Below are positions 1 to 8,662 of a DNA stretch of 64,000 bases, one piece after another. How positions within the stretch are numbered: position 1 is the first letter of the stretch; every line of letters begins with the position of its first letter. Origin of the DNA: Streptomyces sp. SUK 48 (GTDB lineage: Bacteria > Actinomycetota > Actinomycetes > Streptomycetales > Streptomycetaceae); contig NZ_CP045740.1 in NCBI RefSeq assembly GCF_009650765.1, positions 4,750,001 to 4,814,000 of the forward strand, in the 5' to 3' direction. The position numbers were made by a program, and so were the translations under genes. Under the pieces are notes generated by a model. That model did not search any database, was not told the DNA's origin, and saw nothing but the letters and a program-made list of their open reading frames with translations.

Positions 1-726
1 GAGCAGCCGGCGGGTGTCCGCGTACACGGCCAGCGCCTCCGCCTGCCGTCCGCTGCGGTACAGCGCCAGCATCAGCAGCTCGCGCAGCCGCTCCCGCAGG
101 GGGTGCGCGGCGGTGAGCGCCGTCAGCTCGGACACCGCCTCCGCGTGGCAGCCCTGCTCCAGGTCCATGTCCAGACGGGACTCCAGCAGGCCGAGCCGCC
201 ACTCCTCCAGGCGCACCCGCTGCGTCTCCGCGTAGGGTCCGGGCACCCCGGCCAGGGGCTCGCCGTCCCACAGGTCCAGCGCCTCGTTGAGCAGCGCGCG
301 GGCCCGGGTCAGATCCCCGGTGCCGCGCGCCTTCTCCGCCTCCGCGCCGAGGTCCTGCGCCTGTACGAGGTCCAGCGCGCCCTCCCCGAGCCCGCGCACC
401 GCGTACCCGCCGGACTCGCTCACCAGCACACCGAAGTCCAGGACCTTGCGCAGCCGGGACGCGTACGTGCGCACGGCCGCCAGCGCCTGCGACGGCGGTT
501 CGGGCCCCCACAGCGCGTCGATCAGCTCCGCCGCCGTGGCCGTACGGCCCTCGCGCAGCAGCAGGGCGGCCAGCAGGGCCCGCTGCTGGGGGGAGCCCGT
601 GTTCAGGACTTCCTCGCCGCGCCAGGCCCGCACCGGACCGAGCACGCCGAACCGCAGCGCCTCCGGTTCCGCGTTTCTCGCGGAGCCGGGACGCCGCTGC
701 TCAGGCACTCGCGGCCGACCGTCCAT
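1..726 (-). CDS. AfsR/SARP-family transcriptional regulator (3' part outside window)
   Basis: The first 242 codons are present and the gene runs off the left edge. After about 25 variable residues comes an OmpR-type winged-helix domain (about residues 25-100; motif FGVLGPVRAW near its start, then the recognition-helix region ending SRLRKVL). A bacterial transcriptional activator (BTAD) domain follows from about residue 105, with ALDLWDGEPL and LRERLRELLMLALYRSGRQ, both typical of SARPs. Proteins of this family activate secondary-metabolite or other pathway genes by binding direct repeats near the -35 region. Whether an ATPase/TPR half follows, as in AfsR, cannot be seen. It is divergent from the catabolic operon starting at 915. 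Family call is firm; target genes are unknown. Confidence 0.85.
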   Translation of the reverse strand, partial: MDGRPRVPEQRRPGSARNAEPEALRFGVLGPVRAWRGEEVLNTGSPQQRALLAALLLREGRTATAAELIDALWGPEPPSQALAAVRTYASRLRKVLDFGVLVSESGGYAVRGLGEGALDLVQAQDLGAEAEKARGTGDLTRARALLNEALDLWDGEPLAGVPGPYAETQRVRLEEWRLGLLESRLDMDLEQGCHAEAVSELTALTAAHPLRERLRELLMLALYRSGRQAEALAVYADTRRLL

Positions 727-878
727 GCGTTCGCCCCCTAGGCATCACAGACAACCCCGTCAGTTTGCCTTGTTCCGGGTGGTTGCGTCAGCCGTGCGAG
801 ACGCCGATCACAGACCGCCGGGCGGCAGTCCACAAACCCCACACACGCTCTTCGCACACACAGGGGCCCTCCTATGAG

Positions 879-908
879 CTGACGGTCCGTCAGATCAGCG
901 CTACCGTG
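879..908 (+). promoter_or_regulatory. Palindromic operator over a probable leaderless promoter
   Basis: Positions 879-893 form a perfect inverted repeat: CTGACGG, one central base, CCGTCAG. The left arm overlaps a plausible -35 (CTGACG, 879-884). After 18 bases comes TACCGT (903-908), a TANNNT -10 hexamer. The ATG at 915 follows six bases later and has no clear Shine-Dalgarno, which fits leaderless transcription. A bound TetR-type dimer would cover the -35 and spacer and repress. The same core recurs at 3918-3940. Seen: palindrome and hexamers. Inferred: regulator class and repression. Confidence 0.65.
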
Positions 909-914
909 GGCGTC

Positions 915-2150
915 ATGGACACCCACGCGAGCACGTTTCCGCTGATCATCTCCGTGGACGACCACACCGTGGAGCCCGCGGGCGTCTGGCGGGACCGGCT
1001 GCCGGCGCGCCACCGGGACGCGGCCCCCCGTATCGTGCGCGCCCCGCTCAAGGAGATGACCTTCCTCGGCGGCCGCTTCCGGCCGGTCATGGGCGAGCCC
1101 GGCGACGAGGGGCCGCTCGGCGACTGGTGGGTCTACGAGGACCTGCGCCGCCCCCTCACCCGTCTCGACACCGCCGTCGGGGTGGACCGCGACGAGGTCA
1201 GGCTGGAGGTCATCACCTACGAGCAGATGCGCCCGGGCTCGTACGACGTCCCCGCGCGCCTCGCCGACATGGACGTCAACCACGTCCAGTCCGCGCTGTG
1301 TTTCCCCACCTTCCCCCGCTTCTGCGGCCAGACCTTCACCGAGGCCCGCGACCGCGAACTCGCCCTGCTCTGCGTGCGCGCCTACAACGACTGGATGGTG
1401 GAGGAGTGGTGCGGGCCCGCCGCGCGCGGCCGGCTGATACCGCTCACGCTCATCCCCCTGTGGGACCCGGAGCTGGCCGCCGCCGAGGTGCGGCGCAACG
1501 CGGCGCGCGGGGTGCGGGCCGTCGCCTTCTCCGAGATCCCCCCGCACCTCGGCCTGCCCTCCGTGCACACCGACGCCTGGGACCCCTTCCTCGCCGCCTG
1601 CGACGAGACCGGCACGGTCGTGGCCATGCACATCGGTTCCAGCAGCCGGATGCCGTCCACCTCCGCCGACGCCCCGCCCGCCGTCGGCTCCGTCATCACC
1701 TTCGCCAACTGCTGCTTCTCCATGGTGGACTGGCTGATGAGCGGCAAGTTCGAGCGCTTCCCGAATCTGAGGGTGATGTACGCCGAGGGCCAGATCGGCT
1801 GGATTCCGTACATCCTGGAGCGCGCCGACGTGGTGTGGGAGGAGAACCGCGGCTGGGGCGGGGTCGCCGACAAGGTCACCCGGCCGCCGTCCGAGCTGTT
1901 CGCCGGGCATGTGTACGGCTGCTTCTTCGACGACGCCTTCGGGCTGCGCAACCTGGAGTCCATCGGCCTCGGCAACGTCCTGTACGAGACCGACTACCCG
2001 CACTCCGACTCCACCTGGCCCAAGTCCCGCGAGGTCGGCGAGGCCCAGATGGGGCACCTCCCGGCAAAGGTGGTGGAACGGATCGTGCGGGGCAACGCGA
2101 TCGAGCTGCTGGAGCTGACCCCGGACGGCCTGTGGCAGGGGCCCGCGTGA
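915..2150 (+). CDS. Amidohydrolase-2 family TIM-barrel hydrolase/decarboxylase
   Basis: 411 residues. Resembles the metal-dependent amidohydrolase-2 (ACMSD-like) family: N-terminal SVDDHTVEP where classical members have HxH, central VVAMHIGSS, and C-terminal LYETDYPHSDSTWP with the conserved metal/acid Asp and His. This VDDH subfamily is common in actinobacterial clusters that break down terpenoids, steroids or xenobiotics. The substrate here is not predictable; both hydrolysis and decarboxylation are possible. The ATG at 915 is chosen because it lies just downstream of the operator/promoter; an upstream in-frame start would sit inside the operator. It overlaps the next gene by 4 bases, so it is the first gene of a three-gene operon. 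Family confident, reaction unknown. Confidence 0.85.
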   Translation: MDTHASTFPLIISVDDHTVEPAGVWRDRLPARHRDAAPRIVRAPLKEMTFLGGRFRPVMGEPGDEGPLGDWWVYEDLRRPLTRLDTAVGVDRDEVRLEVITYEQMRPGSYDVPARLADMDVNHVQSALCFPTFPRFCGQTFTEARDRELALLCVRAYNDWMVEEWCGPAARGRLIPLTLIPLWDPELAAAEVRRNAARGVRAVAFSEIPPHLGLPSVHTDAWDPFLAACDETGTVVAMHIGSSSRMPSTSADAPPAVGSVITFANCCFSMVDWLMSGKFERFPNLRVMYAEGQIGWIPYILERADVVWEENRGWGGVADKVTRPPSELFAGHVYGCFFDDAFGLRNLESIGLGNVLYETDYPHSDSTWPKSREVGEAQMGHLPAKVVERIVRGNAIELLELTPDGLWQGPA

Positions 2151-3073
2151 GCCTCGCCTACGGCATCCAGCTGCCGGTGCAGTCGCAGAGCACCCTGTAC
2201 GCGGAGGCGTGGGAGGCCGGGGCCGGGCCCGCCGATCTGGTGGCGGTCGCCCGGGCCGCCGACCGCGCCGGCTTCGCCTACCTGGCCTGCTGCGACCATG
2301 TGGCCGTCCCGCGCCGCCTCGCCCCGGCCATGGGCACGGTCTGGTACGACCCCGTCGCCACCCTCGCCCACCTCGCCGCCGTCACCGAACGCGTCCGGCT
2401 GCTCAGCCATGTCGCCGTGGTGGGCCTGCGCCACCCCCTGCTCACCGCCAAGCAGTACGCCACCCTCGACCACCTCAGCGGCGGCCGGCTGATCCTCGGG
2501 GTGGGCGCCGGGCACGTGCGGGAGGAATTCGACGCCGTGGGCGCGGAGTTCGAGCGGCGCGGGGCGGTCCTGGACGAGACGATCGACGCGCTGCGGGCCG
2601 CGCTCGGACCCGAGGAGTACCCCGAACACCACGGCAAACGCTACGACTTCGCCGATCTCGGCCAGCGCCCCCGCCCGGCCCAGCGCCGGGTGCCCCTCTG
2701 GGTCGGCGGCTCGTCCCCCGCCGCCGTACGCCGGGCCGCGCTGAAGGCGGACGGCTGGCTGCCGCAGGGGGACCCGCGCGGCCGGCTGCCCGGACAGCTC
2801 GACCGCATCCGCCGGCTGCGCGAGGAGGCCGGACTGGACGGTGGCTTCACCATCGGCGCGATCACCGAGGCGCTGTACGTGGGCGAGCCCGGCTGGGACG
2901 TCGGCCCGCGCACCCTCACCGGGGCGCCCGAGGAGATCGCCGGGTCGCTGCGGGCGTACCCGGCGCTGGGCGTGGACCAGATCCAGGTGCGGTTCCGCGG
3001 CCGGAGCCGCGCCGAACTCATCGACCAGATCGGCGCGTTCGGGGACACCGTCGCGCCGCTGCTCACCGGCTGA
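2147..3073 (+). CDS. LLM-class F420-dependent oxidoreductase
   Basis: 308 residues, starting at a GTG that overlaps the previous stop (GTGA), so it is translationally coupled. The luciferase-like TIM barrel is recognisable from YGIQLPVQSQ at the N-terminus, LAACCDH-type strand end, GRLILGVGAGHVREEF and the later VPLWVGGSSPAAVRRA cofactor-binding segment. The LGVGAG and WVGG signatures match the TIGR03619-like F420-dependent branch rather than true luciferases. It probably transfers hydride between F420 and an alcohol or ketone; the substrate is not determinable. fbiC, needed for F420, lies 7.7 kb downstream. The F420 assignment comes from subfamily resemblance, not from a cofactor-specific residue I can prove. 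Confidence 0.8.
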   Translation: MSLAYGIQLPVQSQSTLYAEAWEAGAGPADLVAVARAADRAGFAYLACCDHVAVPRRLAPAMGTVWYDPVATLAHLAAVTERVRLLSHVAVVGLRHPLLTAKQYATLDHLSGGRLILGVGAGHVREEFDAVGAEFERRGAVLDETIDALRAALGPEEYPEHHGKRYDFADLGQRPRPAQRRVPLWVGGSSPAAVRRAALKADGWLPQGDPRGRLPGQLDRIRRLREEAGLDGGFTIGAITEALYVGEPGWDVGPRTLTGAPEEIAGSLRAYPALGVDQIQVRFRGRSRAELIDQIGAFGDTVAPLLTG

Positions 3074-3084
3074 CGAGGAGCGTC

Positions 3085-3855
3085 ATGGGCAAACTGGACG
3101 GGCGGGTCGTCGTCGTCACCGGCGCGGCGCGCGGGCAGGGCGAGCAGGAGGCGCGGCTCTTCCGGGCCGAGGGCGCGCGGGTGGTCGTCGCGGATGTGCT
3201 GGACGGCCAGGGGGAGGCGCTGGCCGAGGAGATCGGGGCGCGCTACGTCCACCTGGACGTCGGCTCCGAGGACGGCTGGCGGGCGGCCGTCGCGGCGGCC
3301 AAGGAGGCGTACGGGAGGATCGACGGGCTGGTCAACAACGCGGGCATCCTGCGTTTCAACGCCCTCGTGGACACCCCGCTGGACGAGTTCATGCAGGTGG
3401 TCCAGGTCAACCAGGTGGGCTGCTTCCTGGGCATCAAGACGGTGGCGCCGGAGCTGGCGGAGGGCGGCACCATCGTCAACACCGCGTCCTACACGGCGCT
3501 GACCGGCATGGCGGCCGTGGGCACGTACGCCGCGACCAAGCACGCCATCCTGGGGCTGACCCGGGTGGCCGCGCTGGAGCTGGCCGGCCGGCGGATACGG
3601 GTCAACGCCATCTGCCCGGGCGCCATCGACACCCCCATGTCCAACCCGGCCCGCCTGGACCCGGACGCCGACCCGGAGGAGCTGAACCGGGCGCTGGACG
3701 AGCTGTACCGCAAGCTGGTGCCGCTCGGCCGGGTGGGCCGGCCCGAGGAGGTGGCCCGCCTCGCGCTCTTCCTCACCTCGGACGACTCCTCGTACATCAC
3801 CGGACAGCCCTTCGTGATCGACGGGGGCTGGCTGGCGGGCGTCGGCCTCGCCTGA
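3085..3855 (+). CDS. SDR-family NAD(P)-dependent oxidoreductase
   Basis: 256 residues, the classical short-chain dehydrogenase length. TGAARGQG (about residues 12-19) is the glycine-rich dinucleotide motif, NNAG sits near 84-87, the catalytic Ser is in NTASY, and Tyr148/Lys152 form YAATK. PGAID and the C-terminal FVIDGGW are usual for classical SDRs. An acidic Asp after strand 2 (VVADVLDG) suggests NAD preference. An AGGAG-like site (GACGAGGAG) lies just upstream of the ATG and only 11 bases separate it from the LLM gene, so it is the third gene of the operon. Related enzymes often oxidise ring hydroxyls; the true substrate is unknown. Confidence 0.88.
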   Translation: MGKLDGRVVVVTGAARGQGEQEARLFRAEGARVVVADVLDGQGEALAEEIGARYVHLDVGSEDGWRAAVAAAKEAYGRIDGLVNNAGILRFNALVDTPLDEFMQVVQVNQVGCFLGIKTVAPELAEGGTIVNTASYTALTGMAAVGTYAATKHAILGLTRVAALELAGRRIRVNAICPGAIDTPMSNPARLDPDADPEELNRALDELYRKLVPLGRVGRPEEVARLALFLTSDDSSYITGQPFVIDGGWLAGVGLA

Positions 3856-3882
3856 CCGACCTGCCCGATGAGCCGTCGTCTA

Positions 3883-3940
3883 TTGACGGCCGCGATGGCC
3901 GGTGCGACAGTCGGCCTCGATCTGACGGAGCGTCAGATCG
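3883..3940 (+). promoter_or_regulatory. Housekeeping-type promoter with the second copy of the operator
   Basis: TTGACG (3883-3888), 17 bases, then GACAGT (3906-3911) make a sigma-HrdB-like promoter for the operon at 3974. Immediately downstream, at the expected start point, 3918-3940 is a perfect palindrome with 10-base arms CGATCTGACG and CGTCAGATCG around GAG. It shares CTGACGG, one or two variable bases, then CGTCAGATC with the site at 879. The shared half-sites argue for one regulator controlling both operons. Palindrome seen directly; regulon inferred. Confidence 0.7.
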
Positions 3941-3973
3941 CACATCACCTCACCCCTGGGACGGTGAACCGCC

Positions 3974-5092
3974 GTGGAATTCGGGCTCTTTGTACAGGGA
4001 TACGTCGGCAAGCGCGCCGAGACCGACCCGCTCGCCGAGCACAAGGCGCTGATGGAGGAGACCGAGTACGTCATCCAGGCGGACCGGTCCGGCTTCAAGT
4101 ACGCGTGGGCCTCCGAGCACCACTTCCTGGAGGAGTACTCCCACCTCTCCGCCAATGACGTGTTCCTGGGCTACCTGGCGCACGCCACCGACCGCATCCA
4201 CCTCGGCTCCGGGATCTTCAACCCGCTCGCGCCGGTCAACCACCCGGTGAAGGTCGCCGAGAAGGTCGCCATGCTCGACCATCTCACCGAGGGGCGCTTC
4301 GAGTTCGGTAGCGGGCGGGGCGCCGGCAGCCACGAGATCCTCGGCTTCCTGCCCGGCATCACCGACATGAACCACACCAAGGAGATCTGGGAGGAGACGA
4401 TCGCCGAGTTCCCGAAGATGTGGCTCCAGGACGAGTACGAGGGCTTCCAGGGCAAGCACTGGCAGCTCCCGCCGCGCAAGATCCTGCCGAAGCCGTACGG
4501 GACGTCGCACCCGGCGATGTGGTACGCGGCCGGGTCCCCGGCGTCGTACGCCATGGCCGCGAAGAAGGGCCTCGGCGTGCTCGGCTTCAGCATCCAGAAG
4601 GTCGCCGACATGGAGTGGGTGCTGGAGCAGTACAAGACGGCGGTCGTGGACGCCGAGCCGGTGGGGGAGTTCGTCAACGACAACGTGATGGTGACGACGA
4701 CGGCGATCTGCGCGCCGACCCACGCGGAGGCCATCGAGATCGCGGTGAACGGCGGGCTGCACTATCTGCCCTCGCTGGTCTTCCGCTACCACGACACGTT
4801 CCCGCGCCCTGAGGGCTTCCCCGTGTGGCCCGAGACGCTGCCCCCGTACACCCCGGAGTTCGTGGAGCTGCTGATCGAGGAGGAGCTGCTGATCTGCGGC
4901 GACCCCTCGGAGGTGCGGCGGCAGTGCGAGCGGTGGCGGCAGGCGGGCGCGGACCAGCTCAGCTTCGGGCTGCCGGTGGGGGTGCCGAAGGAGGAGACGC
5001 TCCAGACGATCAGGCTGATCGGCGAGCACGTGATCCCGGAGATCGACACGGACCCGGTGCACCGGACGTCGCGGTTCCGGCAGGCGGTCTGA
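3974..5092 (+). CDS. Luciferase-like flavin-dependent monooxygenase
   Basis: 372 residues from a GTG start. Bacterial-luciferase alpha-like barrel: MEFGLFVQGY start, WASEHHFLEEY (the conserved EHHF of FMN monooxygenases), GRFEFGSGRG, and AICAPTHAEA in the C-terminal half. The EHHF and GSGRG signatures place it with flavin-dependent monooxygenases that take reduced FMN from a partner reductase. It is therefore distinct from the F420-type LLM protein at 2147. First gene of the second operon, 118 bases after the SDR gene and preceded by its own promoter/operator. It may insert oxygen into a cyclic or aliphatic ketone, by analogy with type II Baeyer-Villiger enzymes; this is inference only. Confidence 0.85.
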   Translation: MEFGLFVQGYVGKRAETDPLAEHKALMEETEYVIQADRSGFKYAWASEHHFLEEYSHLSANDVFLGYLAHATDRIHLGSGIFNPLAPVNHPVKVAEKVAMLDHLTEGRFEFGSGRGAGSHEILGFLPGITDMNHTKEIWEETIAEFPKMWLQDEYEGFQGKHWQLPPRKILPKPYGTSHPAMWYAAGSPASYAMAAKKGLGVLGFSIQKVADMEWVLEQYKTAVVDAEPVGEFVNDNVMVTTTAICAPTHAEAIEIAVNGGLHYLPSLVFRYHDTFPRPEGFPVWPETLPPYTPEFVELLIEEELLICGDPSEVRRQCERWRQAGADQLSFGLPVGVPKEETLQTIRLIGEHVIPEIDTDPVHRTSRFRQAV

Positions 5093-5106
5093 GGGGGCCC
5101 GGAAGC

Positions 5107-6836
5107 ATGCTCGATCACCTCATCAAGGACGTCACCGTCGTCGACGGCACCGGCGGCCCCGCCTACGTGGCCGACGTCGGCATCCGCGACGGCCGGATCG
5201 CCGCCCTCGGCCGGATCGACGCCGAGGCCCGCACCGGCGAGGACGCCCGGGGGCTCGTACTCACCCCGGGGTTCGTCGATCCGCACACCCACTACGACGC
5301 CCAGCTGTTCTGGGACCCGTACGCGACGCCCTCCCTCAGCCACGGGGTGACGACCGTGGCCGCCGGGAACTGCGGGTTCACGCTCGCGCCGCTGCACCCC
5401 GGCCGCCCCGAGGACGCCGACTACACCCGGCGGATGCTGTCCAGGGTGGAGGGCATGTCCCTGGTCGCGCTGGAGCAGGGCGCGCCCTGGAACTGGCACA
5501 CCTTCGGGACTACCTCGACGCCCTGGAGGGACGGACGGCCGTCAACGTCGGTTTCATGGTGGGGCATTGCGCCCTGCGCCGGTACGTGATGGGCCCGGAC
5601 GCCGTGGGCGGGCAGCCGGACGAGGAGCAACTGGCCGCGATGGTACGGCTGCTGCGCGAGGCCATGGACGCCGGCGCCTGGGGGCTCTCGACCACGCAGT
5701 CCCGTACGCACTCCGACGGGGACGGCCGTCCGGTCGCCTCCCGGCACGCGCGGCCCGCGGAACTGCTCGCGCTCTCCCGGGCCGTGGGCGAGCACGAGGG
5801 CACCCAGATCGAGGCGATCGTCGCCGGCTGCCTCGACCAGTTCAGCGACGCCGAGATCGACCTGCTGACCGAGATGAGCGCGGCCGCCGGACGCCCCCTG
5901 AACTGGAACGTCCTCACCGTCGACGCCGCCGTGCCCGAACGCGTGCCCCGGCAGCTCGGCGCGAGCGAACGGGCCCGGAAGGCGGGCGGCCGGATCGTCG
6001 CCCTCACCATGCCGATCCTCACCCCGATGAACATGTCCCTCGGCACCTTCTGCGCCCTCAACCTCATCCCCGGCTGGGGCGAGATCCTCGGGCTCCCGGT
6101 CCCCGAACGCATCGGGCGGCTGCGGGACCCCGGCGTCCGGGCCGAACTGCTGCGCCGGGCCCGCTCCAAGGAGGCGGGCGTCTTCCGGCGGCTGGCGGAC
6201 TTCGGGCGCTACGTCATCGGCGACACCTACAGCGAGGCCAACCAGGGGCTCGGCGGCCGGGTCGTCCGCGACATCGCGGAGGAGCGCGGGCAGGACCCCT
6301 TCCACTGCCTGGTGGAGATCTGCGCCGCCGACCGGCTGCGTACGGTCCTGTGGCCGATGCCCACCGACAACGACCCCGCCTCCTGGGCCCTGCGCGCCGA
6401 GACCTGGCGGCACGAGGACGTCCTCCTCGGCGGCTCCGACGCGGGCGCCCATCTGGACCGGATGTGCGGGGCGCCGTACACCACCCGCTTCCTCGGGGAC
6501 TGCCTGCGCGGCCGGAGACTGGTCGGGCTGGAGCAGGCGGTGAAGATGCTGACCGACGACCCGGCGCGGCTGTTCGGGCTGCGCGAGCGCGGGCGGATCC
6601 AGCGGGGCTGGCACGCCGACCTCGTCCTGTTCGACCCCGAGCGGATCGACGCGGGGCAGGCCCGGCTGGTGCACGACCTGCCGGGGGACAGCCCCCGCCT
6701 GGACGCGCGGGCGATCGGGGTGCGGGCCGTATGGGTCGGCGGGGTGGAGACGATCCGGGACGACGTGGTGAGCGGGGCCGTACCGGGCAGGGTGCTGCGC
6801 TCGGGGCGGGACACCCGGACGGTGAGCACCCGGTGA
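5107..6836 (+). pseudogene. D-aminoacylase-type amidohydrolase, broken by a one-base frameshift
   Basis: Starts MLDHLIKDVTVVDGTGGP, then GFVDPHTHYDAQLFWDP with the amidohydrolase-3 HxH metal site. After WNWHTFG (5506-5508, GGG) the frame is lost and the first frame stops at 5589. Coding resumes in the -1 frame as DYLDALEGRTAVNVGF and runs cleanly to 6836 through SDAGAHLDRMCGAPY and the usual C-terminal LFGLRERGRIQRGWHADLVLFD. Restoring one G (GGG to GGGG) yields one intact 576-residue N-acyl-D-amino-acid deacylase-like protein. The stop overlaps the next start (GTGA), as expected of a functional operon gene. Either a sequencing error in the G-run or a recent real mutation. Confidence 0.8.
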
Positions 6837-8317
6837 GCGCGCGGCCCGGCACCGGCCAGGGGCCCTTCACGGGCGGCCAGGCGCTCTTCATCGCGGGGGA
6901 GTGGACCGAGCCGGACCTGGGCCACTACCCGGTCACCGACCCCGCCACCGAGGAGACCGTCGGCCTCGCCCCCGAAGCCTCGCCCGCGCAGGTCCTGGCG
7001 GCCTGCGCGGCGGCCCGGACGGCGTTCGGGCCCTGGTCGCGGATGCGCCCCGAGGAGCGGGCGGCGCTGCTCGGGCGGGCGGCGGAGATCATCCGGGCAC
7101 GCCTGGTGCCGTACGCCGACCTGGCCCGCGCCGAGACGGGGGCCACCACGGCCACCGCCCGCGCCCTCCAGGTAGGGGTGGCCGCCGCTCGCTTCTGCCG
7201 CTACGCCCGGGTGGAGCCCGCCGAGTGGCCCGTCCCGCCGCAGCTCAACGCGGCCGGGCCGATGGGCGGGGCGGCCGTCATGAGCGCGCTGGCGGTACGG
7301 CAGCCCGTGGGCGTCGTCACCTGCGTCACCTCCTACAACAACCCCTGGGCCAACCCGGCGGGCAAGATCGCGCCCGCCCTGGCCATGGGCAACACGGTCG
7401 TGGTCAAACCCGCCCCGCAGGACCCGCTGTCCGTCTACCGGATGGCCGAGGCGCTGGCGGAGGCCGGGGTGCCGCGCGGGGTGGTGAACGTCGTCTCCGG
7501 CCGTGCCACCGCGGTCGGCGAGGCGGCGGTGGCCTCGCCCGACGTCGACATGGTCAGCTTCACCGGCTCCACCGCCGTCGGCCGGCGCATCGCCGAGGTG
7601 TGCGGCCGGGACATGAAGCGCCAGCTGATGGAACTGGGCGGCAAGGGGGCCGCGCTGGTGTTCGCCGACGCCGACCTCTCCGCCGCCGTCGCGGGCATCG
7701 GCAGCACCTTCTCCTTCTACAGCGGCCAGATCTGTACGGCCCCCACCCGGGTACTGGCCCAGCGCCCGGTGTACGACCGGCTGGTCGAGCAACTGGGCGC
7801 CTACGCCCGCCGCTTGACGGTCGGCGACCCCCGCGACCCGGCCACGGTCGTCGGCCCGCTCATCTCCGCCGAGCACCGGGCGCGCGTGGAGTCGTACGTC
7901 GAACTGGGCCGGAAGGAGGGCGCGACGCTCGTCACCGGCGGCGAACGCCCGTCCCTGGAGCGGGGGTTCTACGTCTCCCCGGCCCTCCTCACGGACTGCA
8001 CGAGCGACATGCGGGTGGCCCGGGAGGAGATCTTCGGCCCGGTGGTCTGCGTGCTCCCCTTCGACGACGAGGAGGAGGGCATCGCCCTGGCCGACGACTC
8101 CGACTACGGGCTCATCGACTACGTCTGGTCCGCCGATGTCGCCCGCGCCTTCCGCGTCGCCCGCCGGCTGCGCGCCGGAGGGGTCGGCATCAACACCGTC
8201 GCCCGCAACATGGAGGCCCCCTTCGGCGGCTTCAAACGGAGCGGGGTCGGCCGCGACGTGGGGGTGTACGCCCTGCACGCGTACAGCGAGGTGCAGTCGA
8301 TCGTCTGGCCGGGGTGA
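6833..8317 (+). CDS. Aldehyde dehydrogenase family protein
   Basis: 494 residues from a GTG overlapping the preceding stop by four bases. All ALDH landmarks are present: SYNNPWAN (catalytic-loop Asn, near residue 168), VVKPAPQDP, the NAD motif SFTGSTAVG, general base in ELGGKG (near 266), catalytic Cys in GQICTAP (near 300), EEIFGPV and PFGGFKRSGVGRD. It oxidises an aldehyde to an acid with NAD(P), presumably the terminal step of the pathway in this operon. The closing gene of the cluster; no terminator hairpin is obvious after it. Substrate class unknown. Confidence 0.92.
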   Translation: MSARPGTGQGPFTGGQALFIAGEWTEPDLGHYPVTDPATEETVGLAPEASPAQVLAACAAARTAFGPWSRMRPEERAALLGRAAEIIRARLVPYADLARAETGATTATARALQVGVAAARFCRYARVEPAEWPVPPQLNAAGPMGGAAVMSALAVRQPVGVVTCVTSYNNPWANPAGKIAPALAMGNTVVVKPAPQDPLSVYRMAEALAEAGVPRGVVNVVSGRATAVGEAAVASPDVDMVSFTGSTAVGRRIAEVCGRDMKRQLMELGGKGAALVFADADLSAAVAGIGSTFSFYSGQICTAPTRVLAQRPVYDRLVEQLGAYARRLTVGDPRDPATVVGPLISAEHRARVESYVELGRKEGATLVTGGERPSLERGFYVSPALLTDCTSDMRVAREEIFGPVVCVLPFDDEEEGIALADDSDYGLIDYVWSADVARAFRVARRLRAGGVGINTVARNMEAPFGGFKRSGVGRDVGVYALHAYSEVQSIVWPG

Positions 8318-8327
8318 GGCGGGGCGG

Positions 8328-8640
8328 TCACTGGGTGAAGAAGGAGGCCGGGTGCCGGAGATCGGCGGCGCAGACGAACAGGCTCCCGTGACCGCCCCGG
8401 CCCACGGTCATCCCGACCGGCTCACGGGCCGGGTCCTCGGCCCCGTCCGCCAACTCCCGCCCGCGTTCCTCCAGCGGGCAAAACCGGTGCGGCGCACCGT
8501 CTGGCCCCCACGAGCCCAGCGACCACTCGGCCGTGTCGAACTGGAGGAACAGCTCCAGCGGTGCCCGGCACGTCCGCCGGTTCGGCCGGGTCCGCGCGGG
8601 TGCCGTCGGGCCGGCCCGCCGGTCCGGGAAGACTTGGCCG
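8328..8640 (-). pseudogene. Decayed 3' fragment of an uncharacterised conserved protein
   Basis: Only a C-terminal stretch of about 80-95 residues reads like protein: FLQFDTAEWSLGSWGPDG, then FCPLEERG, PVGMTVGRGGHGSLFVC and the ending HPASFFTQ. This resembles the tail of conserved actinobacterial proteins that end in a Cys-containing segment and are often annotated as hypothetical or DUF1963-like. Upstream the frame continues open only because it runs antisense to neighbouring genes, and no matching N-terminus is visible. I interpret it as a gene remnant between the aldehyde dehydrogenase and the nitroreductase; family assignment is tentative. Confidence 0.4.
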
Positions 8641-8662
8641 CCAGTCCCGGGGAGCGCCGTCG

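Noticed and set aside
5500..5590. Programmed -1 frameshift in the hydrolase gene
   Set aside because: No slippery heptamer or downstream structure at the junction; one missing G explains it more simply.
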